From CBDHDN01 sp965261585 (GTDB lineage: Bacteria > Pseudomonadota > Alphaproteobacteria > UBA6615): DNA of 64,000 nt. Each line of letters opens with the position of its first letter. Position 1 is the first letter of the stretch. A model generated the notes under the pieces. It was not told where the DNA came from and did not search any database. It saw only the letters and a list, made by a program, of their open reading frames with translations. Shown here piece after piece: positions 27,166-36,612 of the stretch. A program made the translations under genes and the position numbers. The stretch is taken from positions 124,001 through 188,000 of the forward strand of contig CBDHDN010000055.1 of the NCBI GenBank assembly GCA_965261585.1, given 5' to 3'.

Positions 27166-28661
27166 GGCGCCGCTCCGCCCAGCAGGCTCATGTAGCTGGC
27201 GGCGGATGTGGTGGTCACCTGGGCCCGCGGCAGATAGGGATAAACGTTCAAGTCGAGCCGGGGGGGTCGACGCTCGACGCGACACAGCACCAGGTGCTTG
27301 ACCGCATCATAGCCGATGGCGCCTAACCGCAGGGCATCGCGGATGGCACCGTGCACCTCCTCAAGGGCAAAGGTCTCCAGAAGACGGAGCACTTGCACGT
27401 ACTCCCGCTTGCCGGCCTTGCCCATGCGGGCTTCAAGCAAGCGGCGCAGGTTGGCGTACGCCTCGGGCAGCTTCCAACCGGCCAGCGGGGCGGCTTGATC
27501 GAGGGCACCGATCTTCCGCTCCAGCAAGGCCAGATAGTGGATCGGCTCGAAGATCAGGTCCTCTCGTTCGTAAGAGCGTGGGTGCCGGGCGATGACCTCG
27601 GCGGCGCAGCCGATGACCACCTCGTGCACGTAGCCACGGACCCAGACCTCTTGGTGACCGTAGGCGACGGGCACCGAGTAGTCGTTGCCCCGATAGCGCA
27701 CCAGGGAGAGCGAATTGACCCGCGTGCCCTCCTTGTCGCAGGCCTCGAAAGGCGCCGGCGGCAATTCCATCAGCTTCTCCCGGTCGCATCCGAACCGCTC
27801 GCCGATGGTCTCGCGATGGCCGCGCAAGACGTCGCTTTCCCGTCTCCGACATTGATGTTCCAGGTGAGCGTTGAAGGCGTCCCAGCTCGCAAACCGGGGG
27901 ATGGGAACCATGAAGTTCCGGCGGGCGTAACCGACCAGCCCCTCCACCTTGCCCTTATCATTGCCCTTGCCGGGGCGGCCATATCGATCCTGGAACAGAT
28001 AATGGGATTGAAGCCCGCTGAACGCTCGCGTTCGTTGCCGCGTGCCGTCCGGCAGGATGCGCGACACCAGGCACTTGTCATTGTCGTAGAGAATCGATTG
28101 GGGAATGCCGCCGAAGAAGGCGAAGGCCCCGTTGTGGCCGTCCAGCCAGGCCTCCGTCGCCGCCGCCGGGTAGGCCGCAACGAAGCAGGCATCGCTGTGG
28201 GGAAGGTCCATGGCGAAAAAATGCGCCCGCCGCTTGACGCCGGCGATGATCGCATCCGCCTCGCCAAAGTCCGCCTGAGCGTGACCCGGAGGGTGCGCCA
28301 GCGGCACGAACATCTCACGCTGGCGACGGCGCCGTTCCCGGACGTAATCCTTGACGATGGTCTGTTTGCCCGCAAAGCCATGCTCGTCGCGAAGACGCTC
28401 GAATATCCGCTTCGCCGTGTGGCGCTGCTTGCAGTGAACCGTTCGGTCCTCTTCCAGAATACGGTCAATGATATCCCTGAAGGGGTCCAGCTTCGGGCGC
28501 TTCGGTGGCTGGCGGCGGCGGTAGCCAGGCGGCTCCGAGTGCCCGAGCATCTTCCTCACCGTCTCTCGCGCTATGCCAAACCGACTCGCCGCCTCTCGCT
28601 GACTCAGCCCATCAACATGGCACGCCAGCCGAACGCGTAGATAAAGGTCAACGGTATACAT
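27162..28661 (-). CDS. istA: IS21 transposase IstA
   Basis: The product is 499 aa from ATG 28661 (MYTVDLYLRVRLACHVDGLS; an HTH with GIARETVRKML follows). The DDE core includes GHAQADFGEADAIIAGVKRR (first Asp) and GIPQSILYDNDKCLVSRILP (second Asp). The final Glu is in GKGNDKGKVEGLVGYARRN. It is followed at once by istB. No lesions seen, so the element may be mobile. Confidence 0.93.
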   Translation of the reverse strand: MYTVDLYLRVRLACHVDGLSQREAASRFGIARETVRKMLGHSEPPGYRRRQPPKRPKLDPFRDIIDRILEEDRTVHCKQRHTAKRIFERLRDEHGFAGKQTIVKDYVRERRRRQREMFVPLAHPPGHAQADFGEADAIIAGVKRRAHFFAMDLPHSDACFVAAYPAAATEAWLDGHNGAFAFFGGIPQSILYDNDKCLVSRILPDGTRQRTRAFSGLQSHYLFQDRYGRPGKGNDKGKVEGLVGYARRNFMVPIPRFASWDAFNAHLEHQCRRRESDVLRGHRETIGERFGCDREKLMELPPAPFEACDKEGTRVNSLSLVRYRGNDYSVPVAYGHQEVWVRGYVHEVVIGCAAEVIARHPRSYEREDLIFEPIHYLALLERKIGALDQAAPLAGWKLPEAYANLRRLLEARMGKAGKREYVQVLRLLETFALEEVHGAIRDALRLGAIGYDAVKHLVLCRVERRPPRLDLNVYPYLPRAQVTTTSAASYMSLLGGAAP

Positions 28662-28764
28662 CCTCCCACCTTCCATCCCGAAGAGGATCGAAGGCTACAG
28701 GTGGCAGAGTTTTACTCCGCCCGCAGCCGGGCAAATCTCGCCGCTTCCGTGGTCTAATTTGTCA

Positions 28765-29476
28765 CCGCCGCTCACACCGCAGGCGGCCTCGCGCCAGGAG
28801 GCCTTGGCGCGACCGTCCTCGCCGGGTCTCAGCGGCACCATGACGCCGTCGAGGGAGACCGAGGCGGTGGTCGCGTCCTGCGGTATGCCCTCGGCCTCAC
28901 GGATGCTGCCCAGCGTCTCCGGGCCGAGGCTCTCCCAGCATATTCGTGCATGCTCATGGTCAGGCGCTGCAGGGTGCTCACCGACGGCGTCATGGCGCCG
29001 GTCTTCGCAAAGAACGCCGCCGCTTCCCGGGCCGTGCAGTGACCCATCATCAGCAGACCGAGCTCGGCCGCCGGCCGCGTCAGGTAATCGTCGACGAGGC
29101 CCAGGCTCTCGTCGACCGGCACCGGCGATGCCCCGCTCGCGCCGCTGCGGTAACGCGCTCGCCGGTAGGTCACCGGACCGAGCGAGGTCATGATCGTCTT
29201 CGGCGTCACCGCGACCCGGAACCAGCTCTGCCCGTCCCGCTCGATCCGGGAAGCGCCATCGTCCCGGTTCTCGATGACGGCGCCCATGACATCGCGAGCG
29301 AACTCGTTCGTGGCCTCACGCACCCGCAACTCGACCTCCTCGGGCGCCTCGGGGCGCGGCTCGGAACGAAGCTCCTCGCGACACAGTGCGAGCACCCGGG
29401 CGGCCGCCTCGACGACCCGAGGAGGCAGGCCGGAAAGATCGATGGACGAAGGCGCCGGAGGCGGGGATACTGCCAT
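28765..29476 (-). pseudogene. ISKra4-family transposase, N-terminal fragment
   Basis: The start MAVSPPPAPSSIDLSGLPPR is followed by TIMTSLGPVTYRRARYRSGA, DESLGLVDDYLTRPAAELGL and MMGHCTAREAAAFFAKTGAM, the conserved N-terminal part of ISKra4-type transposases. After TMSMHEY the frame shifts near 28945, and WESLGPETLGSIREAEGIPQ continues in the next frame to REAACG. There the IS21 end cuts it off and the catalytic core is lost. Confidence 0.75.
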
Positions 29477-29648
29477 GGGAATGCTCCCGATGTTGGGTTT
29501 CGAGACACGGCATCGTACCGCTTCTGGCGGTGCGGAGCGTTCCCACCTTCCCCTGCTCGACCCTGCCGTCGTGACAAAATCCTGCCTTGGAGCGGCCCAT
29601 TGTCACGAATAGCCGCTTTCGGCCGTTCGTCTCGACACAAAAAACGCA
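29477..29648. other. Spacer between the ISKra4 fragment and the SIR2-like pseudogene
   Basis: Probably the outer end of the ISKra4-type element; no gene seen. Confidence 0.4.
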
Positions 29649-31252
29649 CTAAATCAATGACTTATATTTTCCATACCAGACCCACACCCGATTGAGAGCG
29701 CTGTGCAATCCCTTGTAATTTAATCTTAAAACTTCCCAAAGGCACTTCTCGTGGTTGAGCCGTTGCAAGAGATTACCATCCGTTTCCTTATACTGGGACA
29801 GCGCCTCGTGCCACTCATTGAACATTTCGGCGGTAAGTTGATGCCGTGCTTCTGTTAACAAAGCGGTCGCCACCGTTTTCCAATTTGTCCCAATGGCCTT
29901 CCAGTCGACATCTACCGCGGAATCGCCCTCAATACATTCCGCTTTGCAATCAAACTTACTTAGCGCTCCCACCGCGGCCTCTTCAAGCTTCGGGTCCAGC
30001 GGTTCCATCAAAATAGACTTGCGCCAAAGAACTTCATCTAAGATTTCCAGCCGCCGATCTATAGAGTGCTGGCCCATCGATGTGAGAATCACCCTCTCCC
30101 ATTCGGAGGTAACTGAACTTAGCTGGTTTACTCGTCTAAACGGTAATACCAGCCAATTCGGATAGAGATTTCGGTTATGAGACCAAATCGCAATTGTTTC
30201 TGAAATTGTCGCCGGCGCATGATTTCCGATATCCTCGGCACTTCTCTCAGGCCAAGGCTCAGGCTTTGGCAGAAGGGAGGGGAACCGCTGGACAGGTTCC
30301 AAGTGAGATGGTATCTCTTCCTTACTGATCTTTGATATCAGCGGCCAATCGGAAATGTCATTGGGACGGCCAACTTCGAAAGATGTAATCAGCCAGGCAG
30401 TAGCATACCTGTGTTTTAGAGGTTCCGGCCATTGCGACGCTTTGGGATGATGTGCAAGGCAATTGGTGTGACGTTTCTAGCTTCCAACATGCGCCGTCGA
30501 TGCGGCGAGAGATTTAGCCAGCCTGCCAAGTAGAACCGTGGTGCGGAGGCTCCAAGATTATCGCGAACCCAACCCGACCAGTGTAAGAAGTTCGGGTCAT
30601 CACCAGAGAAACCGATTAGGCAGAATGTCGTCTCCATCAGCGCTTGTTGGACAGTGTTCACAAACGGAGCATATTTTGTCTGATATTGCCGGTAATCCTC
30701 TTCGGTGAGAATGAGCCGATTGTGGATCGATAGACAACCGGGCAGCTTGACAATTCGCGGTCTGGGATATAATGGGATTTCCTTCAATGTCCGAACAAGC
30801 CCATACTAGCGTTGTATCACCGAGGGACGGGTGCGTTCCAATAGTGTGTCCCAGTTGGTAGTAAAGACATCGTGCCAAGGAAGGCTCAATATTCTTGAAT
30901 GATATTCGTCCGGTGTGAACTCGTCATTTCTTATGTGGCGCTCAAGTAGTTGGGCGAGTTTTTGTTCGCTGAAAGCCACTTCGTATTCTTGCGCCGTACG
31001 CGAAATAGCTCCCGGTTGTGACCAGTCGGGCACTACCGGTGGACTTTTGTCGGCCGGGTCATAGGGATAAAGTGCCTCGTACATCTGCTCGGCTAGGTCG
31101 GCCCAGAGCGGAATGTCGCGTACGTCAGGTCGCAACTTCTCTGCATTTCGGCTGAAGCCCGAGCCTACCATAAGAGACGCACCACCAGACGACCGGCTCC
31201 ATAATGCGTCCCGCACGCAATTGAGGTGGCTTTGATCGCTAAATGCGGTCAT
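29649..31252 (-). pseudogene. SIR2-domain (SIR2_2-type) protein, defence-gene-like, decayed
   Basis: It starts at ATG 31252. SLMVGSGFSRNAEKLRPDVR is the NAD-binding Gly/Ser loop and DVFTTNWDTLLERT the TxNxD motif. An in-frame TAG at 30806-30808 interrupts, and the same frame resumes with RPRIVKLPGCLSIHNRL (the usual KLHG is KLPG), then NTVQQALMETTFCLIGFSGD and DPNFLHWSGWVRDNLG. Near 30450-30460 one indel shifts to HHPKASQWPEPLKHRYATAW and on to WERVILTSMGQHSIDRRLEI. The 3' end is cut near 29650. SIR2 domains of this type occur in NAD-depleting antiphage proteins; that former role is inferred. Three lesions and a lost catalytic His mark it as dead. Confidence 0.75.
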
Positions 31253-31955
31253 TTCGCTCTCATGGGGCTTTGGTTCATTCAGTATCTTCCTTGGTAGTAC
31301 AAATTACCAGCGCGCATCATCGAGTCTCTAGCAGCGCATAACTGCCCCCTTTTAAAAACGCCAAGGTCCGTTGGTCCATTCCCTCGAATTGGTCAGCCGC
31401 TCGTATCTTCCTGAGGGGAGTTTTTCGCTAAATTGCGGGCTCTTCGGTGTTGGCAGCAGCGAGCCGATGCACGAAGACCGGTCTGTTTCGGTGGTCCGGT
31501 ATACCCCTCCAGACCAGGATTTTCTTGCAGGCGGACACCGTCGGAAGTCGTATACAAAGGCGGCGTCGGCCATTGTCAGGTTGATTTCCGTCGGTCCAAC
31601 CAGTTAAGTTGCTAAGATCCGCGAAAGACCGCTGGACCGAGCTGACGTGACCTAGCCGTCGCGGTACTCGGCCACGCCATGCTGCACCCTCCACCCCTCT
31701 TCTGTGACTTGCTTGCCTCATATGCAATCGACCGTCCACCCGGCCACAGACAAAGCTGAAAGCGCGCGACCCGGTTGGCTCTTCAGGTCAGCAGCGCGGC
31801 AGCGCCCGGTAGGTTGGTCATCGTATCGCAATCGGCTGGACTCCAAGTCTGAGGTATCCATGGCGTCCGTTGTCGCGATCAAGGCTGAGTCGAGGCTCGC
31901 GGGCAACCTGCAATAATCGACCTGGGCTTGCGCGGGAAAGCACTGCCGTATGCCC
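31253..31955. other. About 700 bp without a recognisable gene
   Basis: Lower GC than its surroundings, with several short open frames on both strands but none with family motifs. It presumably holds the former promoter of the SIR2-like gene plus decayed sequence. Confidence 0.4.
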
Positions 31956-32045
31956 CTCGAACACGCCGTCCACGGCATCCTTTGCCGCAGCCTTGTTCAA
32001 TCCCAGCCGGTCGGCCAGCCGATCCCCGATGTCGGTCTTGTTTAC
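31956..32045 (-). pseudogene. HU/IHF-type DNA-binding protein, N-terminal fragment
   Basis: From a GTG at 32045 the leftward frame reads VNKTDIGDRLADRLGLNKAA followed by AKDAVDGVFE, the N-terminal helices of bacterial HU. It then loses similarity before the DNA-binding arm. About 30 codons remain. Confidence 0.7.
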
Positions 32046-32172
32046 GCATTCGCTCCCTGAATCGGTGGACGCCTCAAGTTCCGGCATCTGAGTAGCACGC
32101 TGCGCTATCCGGTGCGAGACGGGCCCCGCGTTTTCTCGCCAATGGCTTGGGCACCAGAGCCCGGGATGTCCT

Positions 32173-32562
32173 TCAGCCGTCCTTGCCGCGGCTACGGGCG
32201 TAGTCCTTTACATGATGCATCGTGACCGAATCGATCTTCGGTTTGTCCCACCCGTCCGTCGCCGGTCGCACCAGGTCGCGGAACGCCTGGAAGTCCGGGT
32301 CCTCGGCCTTGATGAAGAACGTGTAGATCTTGTTCACGATCTCGCGCATCAGGTCGCGCATTTCGTCCTGGTCGAAACGCGACACCTCCGGCCAGGGAAT
32401 CCGCCGACCGTCGGCATCGATCACGACCACGTCCGAATAGTCCCCGGTCCGGGTGATGGGGGAAAGACCCCGGTGCAGGTTCTCGAGCCTCGACTGCCTG
32501 ACGCACATCAGCGCCAGGATTCTGGTAAAGGCGGGCGCTCCCCGACGCTCTTTCCTGTCCAT
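32173..32562 (-). CDS. Conserved island protein of unknown function
   Basis: The product is 129 aa from ATG 32562 (MDRKERRGAPAFTRILALMC). Mixed alpha/beta composition with the segments VRQSRLENLHRGLSPITRTG, DYSDVVVIDADGRRIPWPEV and DEMRDLMREIVNKIYTFFIK. No known domain recognised, no signal peptide or membrane segment. It is divergent from the PP-loop gene, with about 420 bp between them, and looks like part of the same accessory module. It is the first gene to the right of the decayed region. Confidence 0.6.
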   Translation of the reverse strand: MDRKERRGAPAFTRILALMCVRQSRLENLHRGLSPITRTGDYSDVVVIDADGRRIPWPEVSRFDQDEMRDLMREIVNKIYTFFIKAEDPDFQAFRDLVRPATDGWDKPKIDSVTMHHVKDYARSRGKDG

Positions 32563-32981
32563 GGCCGTCTCCAACACCTTGTATGCGGCAGCGCGACGAC
32601 GGTCGCCGCGGAACGATCCCGGTTCCGTTTCCCGAGCTCTGGATCGTTCTGCCAGCTTTCCACCGTGCCCGGCGATGGGCACCGACGCCTGTATGGCACG
32701 CCGAACACGGGGCTGCCACCGCGGCCGTGACGCCGCCCCACCCGGATCGGCCGCTTCCGTCACCTCGCCGCGTTCGGACAGACCGGCTCGATCGACCGGC
32801 GAAACGCGCCCTTGAGCGGACGCGGGCTTTCCCGCCCAAACGCTCCCGGTCCCTTCCCCCCCCCCAGCTCGCCAGTCCCCACCCGGGGGCGGAGTCGGGC
32901 CCGGGACGGGCGAGACGCGGCGCTCGGGACGAGGCCATCGCCATGTCTCCCGCTCCCGCGTCCGCTCAACGGAGGATTGCC
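32563..32981. other. Divergent intergenic region of the island module
   Basis: No gene seen. It lies between the leftward 129-aa gene and the rightward PP-loop gene and should contain both promoters. A run of about 10 C residues lies near 32859-32868. Confidence 0.5.
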
Positions 32982-33881
32982 ATGACCGCAAACAGTGCCG
33001 CAGAAAACCGCCGCGCCTTTCAGGCCCCAAGCCACGGCGAGCAGGACAATTCCCGCCCGCGTTTTCGCCGACCCGCCGTCGAACTCCCGGTTCCTCCCGG
33101 GTGCCGGGAGATGATCGAACAAGGTGCTCTCGTCGCGGTCAGTTCGTCCGGCGGCAAGGACAGCCAGGCTATGACGATCCTGCTGTCCGGGATCGTCCCC
33201 GCCGAACAGACGGTCGTCGTTCACGCGCCCCTCGGCGAGGCCGAGTGGCCCGGTGTCATCCGGCACATCGCAGACACCATGCCCACCGATGTGCCGCTCA
33301 TATTCGCGCCTATGGCGTCCGGCAAATCGCTGCTCCAACGCATCGAGGAACGGGGCAAATTCCCCGGGCCGCAACTCCGATTTTGTACCTCGGAACACAA
33401 GACCGGACCCATCCAGCGTGAGCTCCGCCGCTATCTCAAGGCGAACCCCCGCTTCGGGGGCCGGCTGGTGAACTGCCTCGGGATCCGGCGCGACGAGAGC
33501 TCCGCCCGCGCCAGATGCGTCCCCTGGCGGCGCAATGACCGCATGAGCGTCGCCGGCCGTGAGGTTTTCGACTGGCTGCCCATCTTCTACCTGTCGACCG
33601 AGGAAGTCTTCCGGGTCATCCGGGACGCCGGCCAGTCACCGCACTGGATCTACCGTCACCTGTCCCGGTGTTCGTGCAGTTTCTGCATTTTCTCGTCGGT
33701 AGAAGACCTTCGGCGCGCGGCCGAACTCCGGCCCGATCTCTATGCCAGGTACGTGGAGATCGAGAGGCGCATCGGCCACACGCTGTCGCCGACAGGCCGG
33801 CCGCTTCCGGAACTGACCGGCATTCCACCGCTAGCGCCGCGCACCGCTCCCGAAGACCCGACCGGCCTGAGCCGCGCGTGA
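32982..33881 (+). CDS. PP-loop phosphoadenosine-phosphosulfate-reductase-like protein
   Basis: The product is 299 aa from ATG 32982 with GGAGG at 32971-32975. The PP-loop ATP-pyrophosphatase motif is VAVSSSGGKDSQAMTILLSG. RFCTSEHKTGPIQRELRRYL matches the RxCTxxxKxxP region of PAPS-reductase/DndC-like proteins. GIRRDESSARARCVPWR is a nucleotide-interacting loop, and SRCSCSFCIFSS holds a CxCxxC cluster that could bind Fe-S or Zn. It stands next to AAA+/VWA and ParB genes, not cysteine-synthesis genes. A role in DNA or tRNA sulfur chemistry or another adenylation is therefore more likely than sulfate assimilation. That role is inference. Confidence 0.8.
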   Translation: MTANSAAENRRAFQAPSHGEQDNSRPRFRRPAVELPVPPGCREMIEQGALVAVSSSGGKDSQAMTILLSGIVPAEQTVVVHAPLGEAEWPGVIRHIADTMPTDVPLIFAPMASGKSLLQRIEERGKFPGPQLRFCTSEHKTGPIQRELRRYLKANPRFGGRLVNCLGIRRDESSARARCVPWRRNDRMSVAGREVFDWLPIFYLSTEEVFRVIRDAGQSPHWIYRHLSRCSCSFCIFSSVEDLRRAAELRPDLYARYVEIERRIGHTLSPTGRPLPELTGIPPLAPRTAPEDPTGLSRA

Positions 33882-34003
33882 CTCCGGCCGGCCGGCCGCG
33901 TGCCCCGAAACGCAAGGTGGAGAGCGGTGCTGCCGGCGCGGTGAAGGCGGCGGCGCCCGAGAGAGGGTCCGCGCCGCCGTCCAGCCATCTCGGAGTCCCG
34001 CCC

Positions 34004-36073
34004 ATGACCGATCCCGACACCATCGCCGCTGATTACACCCTGCGCCCTTCCGAGCTCGCCGCCACCCTCGCGCTTCTGGTCGAGGCCCGCCAGCCGACTA
34101 TCCTGTGGGGTGGCCCGGGCACGGCGAAAAGCGCGATCGCCCGGCAGATCGCGGCCGAAGCCAGCCGCCAATACGTCGACGTCCGCGCGCTGTTGCTCGA
34201 CCCCGTAGACCTGCGCGGCATCCCCTGGCGCGACGGCTCCGACCGCACACGCTGGGCGCCGCCGGCCTTCCTGCCGCCATCCGACGATCCGGGCCTCTGG
34301 CTCATCAATCTCGAAGAGCTGCCGTCGGCTCCGCCGATGGTACAGGCGGCCCTGTACCAGCTCGTGCTCGACCGCAAGGTCGGCGAGTACGAGCTGCCCG
34401 AGGGCGCATCGCTCATCGCCTGCGGCAACCGCGAATCCGACCGCGGCGTCGTCCACCGCATGCCGACGCCGCTCGCATCGCGTTTCGTCCATCTCGAAAT
34501 CAAGGTCGACGCGGAGGACTGGCTCGCCTGGGCCGCCGGCAATGGAATCGCCCCGGAGGTGATGTTCTTCGTCTCGATGCGCCCGGAGCTGTTGCACCAG
34601 TTCGACCCCAATTCGCGCGAAGCGGCCTTCCCGTGCCCGCGCACGTGGGAGTTCACAAGCGGCATCGTGCAGCGTCGGGGCGGCCGAGGCTGCTGCCGCC
34701 CCCGAGCGGAGGGCCGCATGATGGCCGGCCGGGTACTCGGAGAATCGGCGCAGCGCATCAGCGGCTGCGTGACCGCGTTGCTGCGCGAGCAGCCCTTCTT
34801 CGGCAGCCTGGCGCTCCGCCTGCCGATCCGCGCCGACGCAAGCCGCGAGACCGTGGCGAGCGACGGGCGGGAGATCCGCTATGCGCCGCGGTGGATCGCG
34901 GAGACGGACGCGCATGTCATCGAGACCGCGATCGCCCGGGTCGTGCTCGCCTGCGCGTTGAAACACCACACCCGCCGGAACGAACGCGTCCCGGAGCACT
35001 GGCAGCGCGCCTCGCAGTTCGTCACCCACGCGCTGCTGAGGGACGCCGGCTTTACCCTTCCCCCCAATGCCGAGGCCTGGGAGGGAATGAGTGTCGAGCA
35101 GGCCTACGACCGGCTGGCCGACGAACAGGACGACGGCGACGGCCAGGACCGGAACCCGCCTCCCGCGGGAGGCGGACCCGGCGCCGCCGCGCCCGCCCCG
35201 CAACCGGACTCTGGCGACAACGATGGTTCCGGCGATTCCGGCGATTTGCCCGGTGACGACGACGGCCAGGGGCAGACTGGACCGGGGCAGGACGATGGGT
35301 CCGGTGCACCGCCGAGCTTCGATCCCTCCGGCACCGGCGAGGTCATGGACGCGCCGGCAGCGGGCGGCGATGGCGCAAGCGCCAACCCGGACGAGGCGCC
35401 GCCCGACATCACGGCCGAGGAACAGACCTGGGACGAGGCCATGCACCAGGCGCTCAGCCTCGCGAAGGCCGAGGGCAAGGCGCCGAGCGGGATCGAGGAG
35501 ACGGTCCGGAGCGCCCATGCGAGCACCGTGGACTGGCGTGCCCTTCTGCGCCGCCACATGCTCGACGCCGCCAAGAGCGACTATTCCTGGAGCCTGCCCA
35601 ACCGGCGGTTCATCGACTCCGGCCTCTATTTGCCGTCGATCCGCTCCGAGGGTATCGACGCCATCGCCGTCATCATCGACACCTCTGGTTCGATCCGGGC
35701 CGACATCCTGGCGGCGTTCTGGGCCGAGATCAGGGAGGTCGCGACGGAAATCCAGCCCGAACGCGTCGTCGTCCTCCAGGTCGACGCCGCCTTGCAGGAC
35801 GCCGCCGAATACGCCGCCGGCGATCCTCCCGACGAGATCGTCGTCAAGGGCCGGGGCGGCACCGACTTCCGGCCGGGCTTCGCCTGGCTCGACGAACAGG
35901 CCATCCAGCCCGGCGTCTGCCTCTATCTCACGGACATGGAGTGTTCGAGCTACCCGGATGCCGAGCCCGGATTTCCTGTCGTGTTTTGCAACTGGGGCGA
36001 CCCTCCCGGCGACTGGAACCGCGAGCCCTGGGGCGAACGCATCGACATCGCCCCGGAAGAACCCCAACCGTGA
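34004..36073 (+). CDS. MoxR-type AAA+ ATPase fused in frame to a DUF2201/VWA protein
   Basis: An open frame of 689 codons from ATG 34004. Residues 1-230 are a MoxR-like AAA+ module: Walker A ILWGGPGTAKSAIARQIA, Walker B region LWLINLEELPSAPP and sensor IACGNRESDRGVVHRMPTPL. The AAA+ lid is short. From ATG 34718/34721 comes a DUF2201-type protein: an N-terminal metallopeptidase-like domain whose HExxH is degraded (ARVVLACALKHHTRR where AHExxHCALxHH is usual), an acidic Gly/Pro/Asp-rich linker and a C-terminal VWA domain with MIDAS motif VIIDTSGSIRADI, GRGGTDF and LTDME. MoxR-VWA pairs act as metal-dependent remodelling machines. An internal ribosome site suggests these were two genes. Confidence 0.8.
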   Translation: MTDPDTIAADYTLRPSELAATLALLVEARQPTILWGGPGTAKSAIARQIAAEASRQYVDVRALLLDPVDLRGIPWRDGSDRTRWAPPAFLPPSDDPGLWLINLEELPSAPPMVQAALYQLVLDRKVGEYELPEGASLIACGNRESDRGVVHRMPTPLASRFVHLEIKVDAEDWLAWAAGNGIAPEVMFFVSMRPELLHQFDPNSREAAFPCPRTWEFTSGIVQRRGGRGCCRPRAEGRMMAGRVLGESAQRISGCVTALLREQPFFGSLALRLPIRADASRETVASDGREIRYAPRWIAETDAHVIETAIARVVLACALKHHTRRNERVPEHWQRASQFVTHALLRDAGFTLPPNAEAWEGMSVEQAYDRLADEQDDGDGQDRNPPPAGGGPGAAAPAPQPDSGDNDGSGDSGDLPGDDDGQGQTGPGQDDGSGAPPSFDPSGTGEVMDAPAAGGDGASANPDEAPPDITAEEQTWDEAMHQALSLAKAEGKAPSGIEETVRSAHASTVDWRALLRRHMLDAAKSDYSWSLPNRRFIDSGLYLPSIRSEGIDAIAVIIDTSGSIRADILAAFWAEIREVATEIQPERVVVLQVDAALQDAAEYAAGDPPDEIVVKGRGGTDFRPGFAWLDEQAIQPGVCLYLTDMECSSYPDAEPGFPVVFCNWGDPPGDWNREPWGERIDIAPEEPQP
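34708..34723 (+). promoter_or_regulatory. Internal ribosome site and start codons of the VWA half
   Basis: GGAGGG at 34708-34713 precedes two ATG codons at 34718 and 34721. In the -1-related frame the upstream sequence reads VGAAEAAAAPERRAA and stops at TGA 34719-34721, overlapping the ATG as in coupled gene pairs. This supports two ancestral cistrons joined by a small deletion or frameshift. Confidence 0.6.
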
Positions 36074-36324
36074 GCCGGGCAATTTACGGTTTGCCCGCCC
36101 AGGCGCTTTCCGACGCGCTTCAGGCGCTCGCGAAACTCGCCTGGTGGGTGTCGTGGACCGCCGATCCGGACCTTCCTCCCGAGATCCCGGTGAGCGCCCG
36201 CAACATGCGCGACGCCGCGGCCGCTCTGCGCAAGGCGGCCAGGGCGCTCGACGCCGCCGCCGACCGGGCCGAGGCGGGCGGTCCCGTTGACAACTGTCAT
36301 AGTGCATATTACGGTCCGCCATGA
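36070..36324 (+). CDS. Small hypothetical protein
   Basis: The product is 84 aa from a GTG at 36070 that overlaps the stop of the VWA gene (GTGA); its own TGA overlaps the higB ATG (ATGA). Sequence LSDALQALAKLAWWVSWTAD, then NMRDAAAALRKAARALDAAA: a short amphipathic, Ala-rich helical protein with no known domain. The tight overlaps on both sides argue for translation as part of the same operon. Confidence 0.55.
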   Translation: MSRAIYGLPAQALSDALQALAKLAWWVSWTADPDLPPEIPVSARNMRDAAAALRKAARALDAAADRAEAGGPVDNCHSAYYGPP

Positions 36325-36599
36325 TACTGACCTTCAGGAGCCGGACGCTCAGGCGGTTCATGGAACGCGGCGACGTGCGGCGCATCCACCCGGAGCACCG
36401 TGAACGGGTGCGCGACATCCTGGTGCGACTCAACGCGTCCGCCGCCCCCGGCGACATGGACCTGCCGGGTTTCCGGCTTCACCCGCTCCGGGGAGACTAT
36501 GCCGGGTTCTGGGCGGTCACGGTCCGTGCCAACTGGCGCGTGATCTTCCGCTTCGAGGACGGCCACGCCGTCGATGTCGACTATCTGGACTACCACTAG
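36321..36599 (+). CDS. higB: HigB-type toxin, RelE/ParE superfamily
   Basis: The product is 92 aa. FRSRTLRRFMERGDVRRIHP, LRGDYAGFWAVTVRANWRVI and FRFEDGHAVDVDYLDYH give the HigB/plasmid-killer signature: a ribosome-dependent mRNase with the WRV(I)F(R/K)F core and the C-terminal DVDYxDYH. Toxin precedes antitoxin, as usual in higBA. The ATG overlaps the stop of the preceding small gene. The pair would stabilise the island. Confidence 0.92.
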   Translation: MILTFRSRTLRRFMERGDVRRIHPEHRERVRDILVRLNASAAPGDMDLPGFRLHPLRGDYAGFWAVTVRANWRVIFRFEDGHAVDVDYLDYH

Positions 36600-36612
36600 G
36601 GAGGCAACGCCC

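Larger units (their letters stand above)
26213..28764 (-). mobile_element. IS21-family insertion sequence
   Basis: The ends TGTCAACGGCGGAGTAAAAC and, inverted, TGACAAATTAGACCACGG begin with TG and contain repeated GGCGGAGTAAAAC blocks near both ends, as IS21 elements do. It encodes istA and istB. No target duplication is seen: the left flank is an amidotransferase fragment and the right flank an ISKra4 fragment, so the outer boundaries are less certain than the gene content. Confidence 0.8.

Noticed and set aside
33740..36457. Long open leftward frame opposite the AAA+/VWA gene
   Set aside because: The rightward strand shows clear Walker and MIDAS motifs and ribosome sites; the antisense product has none.
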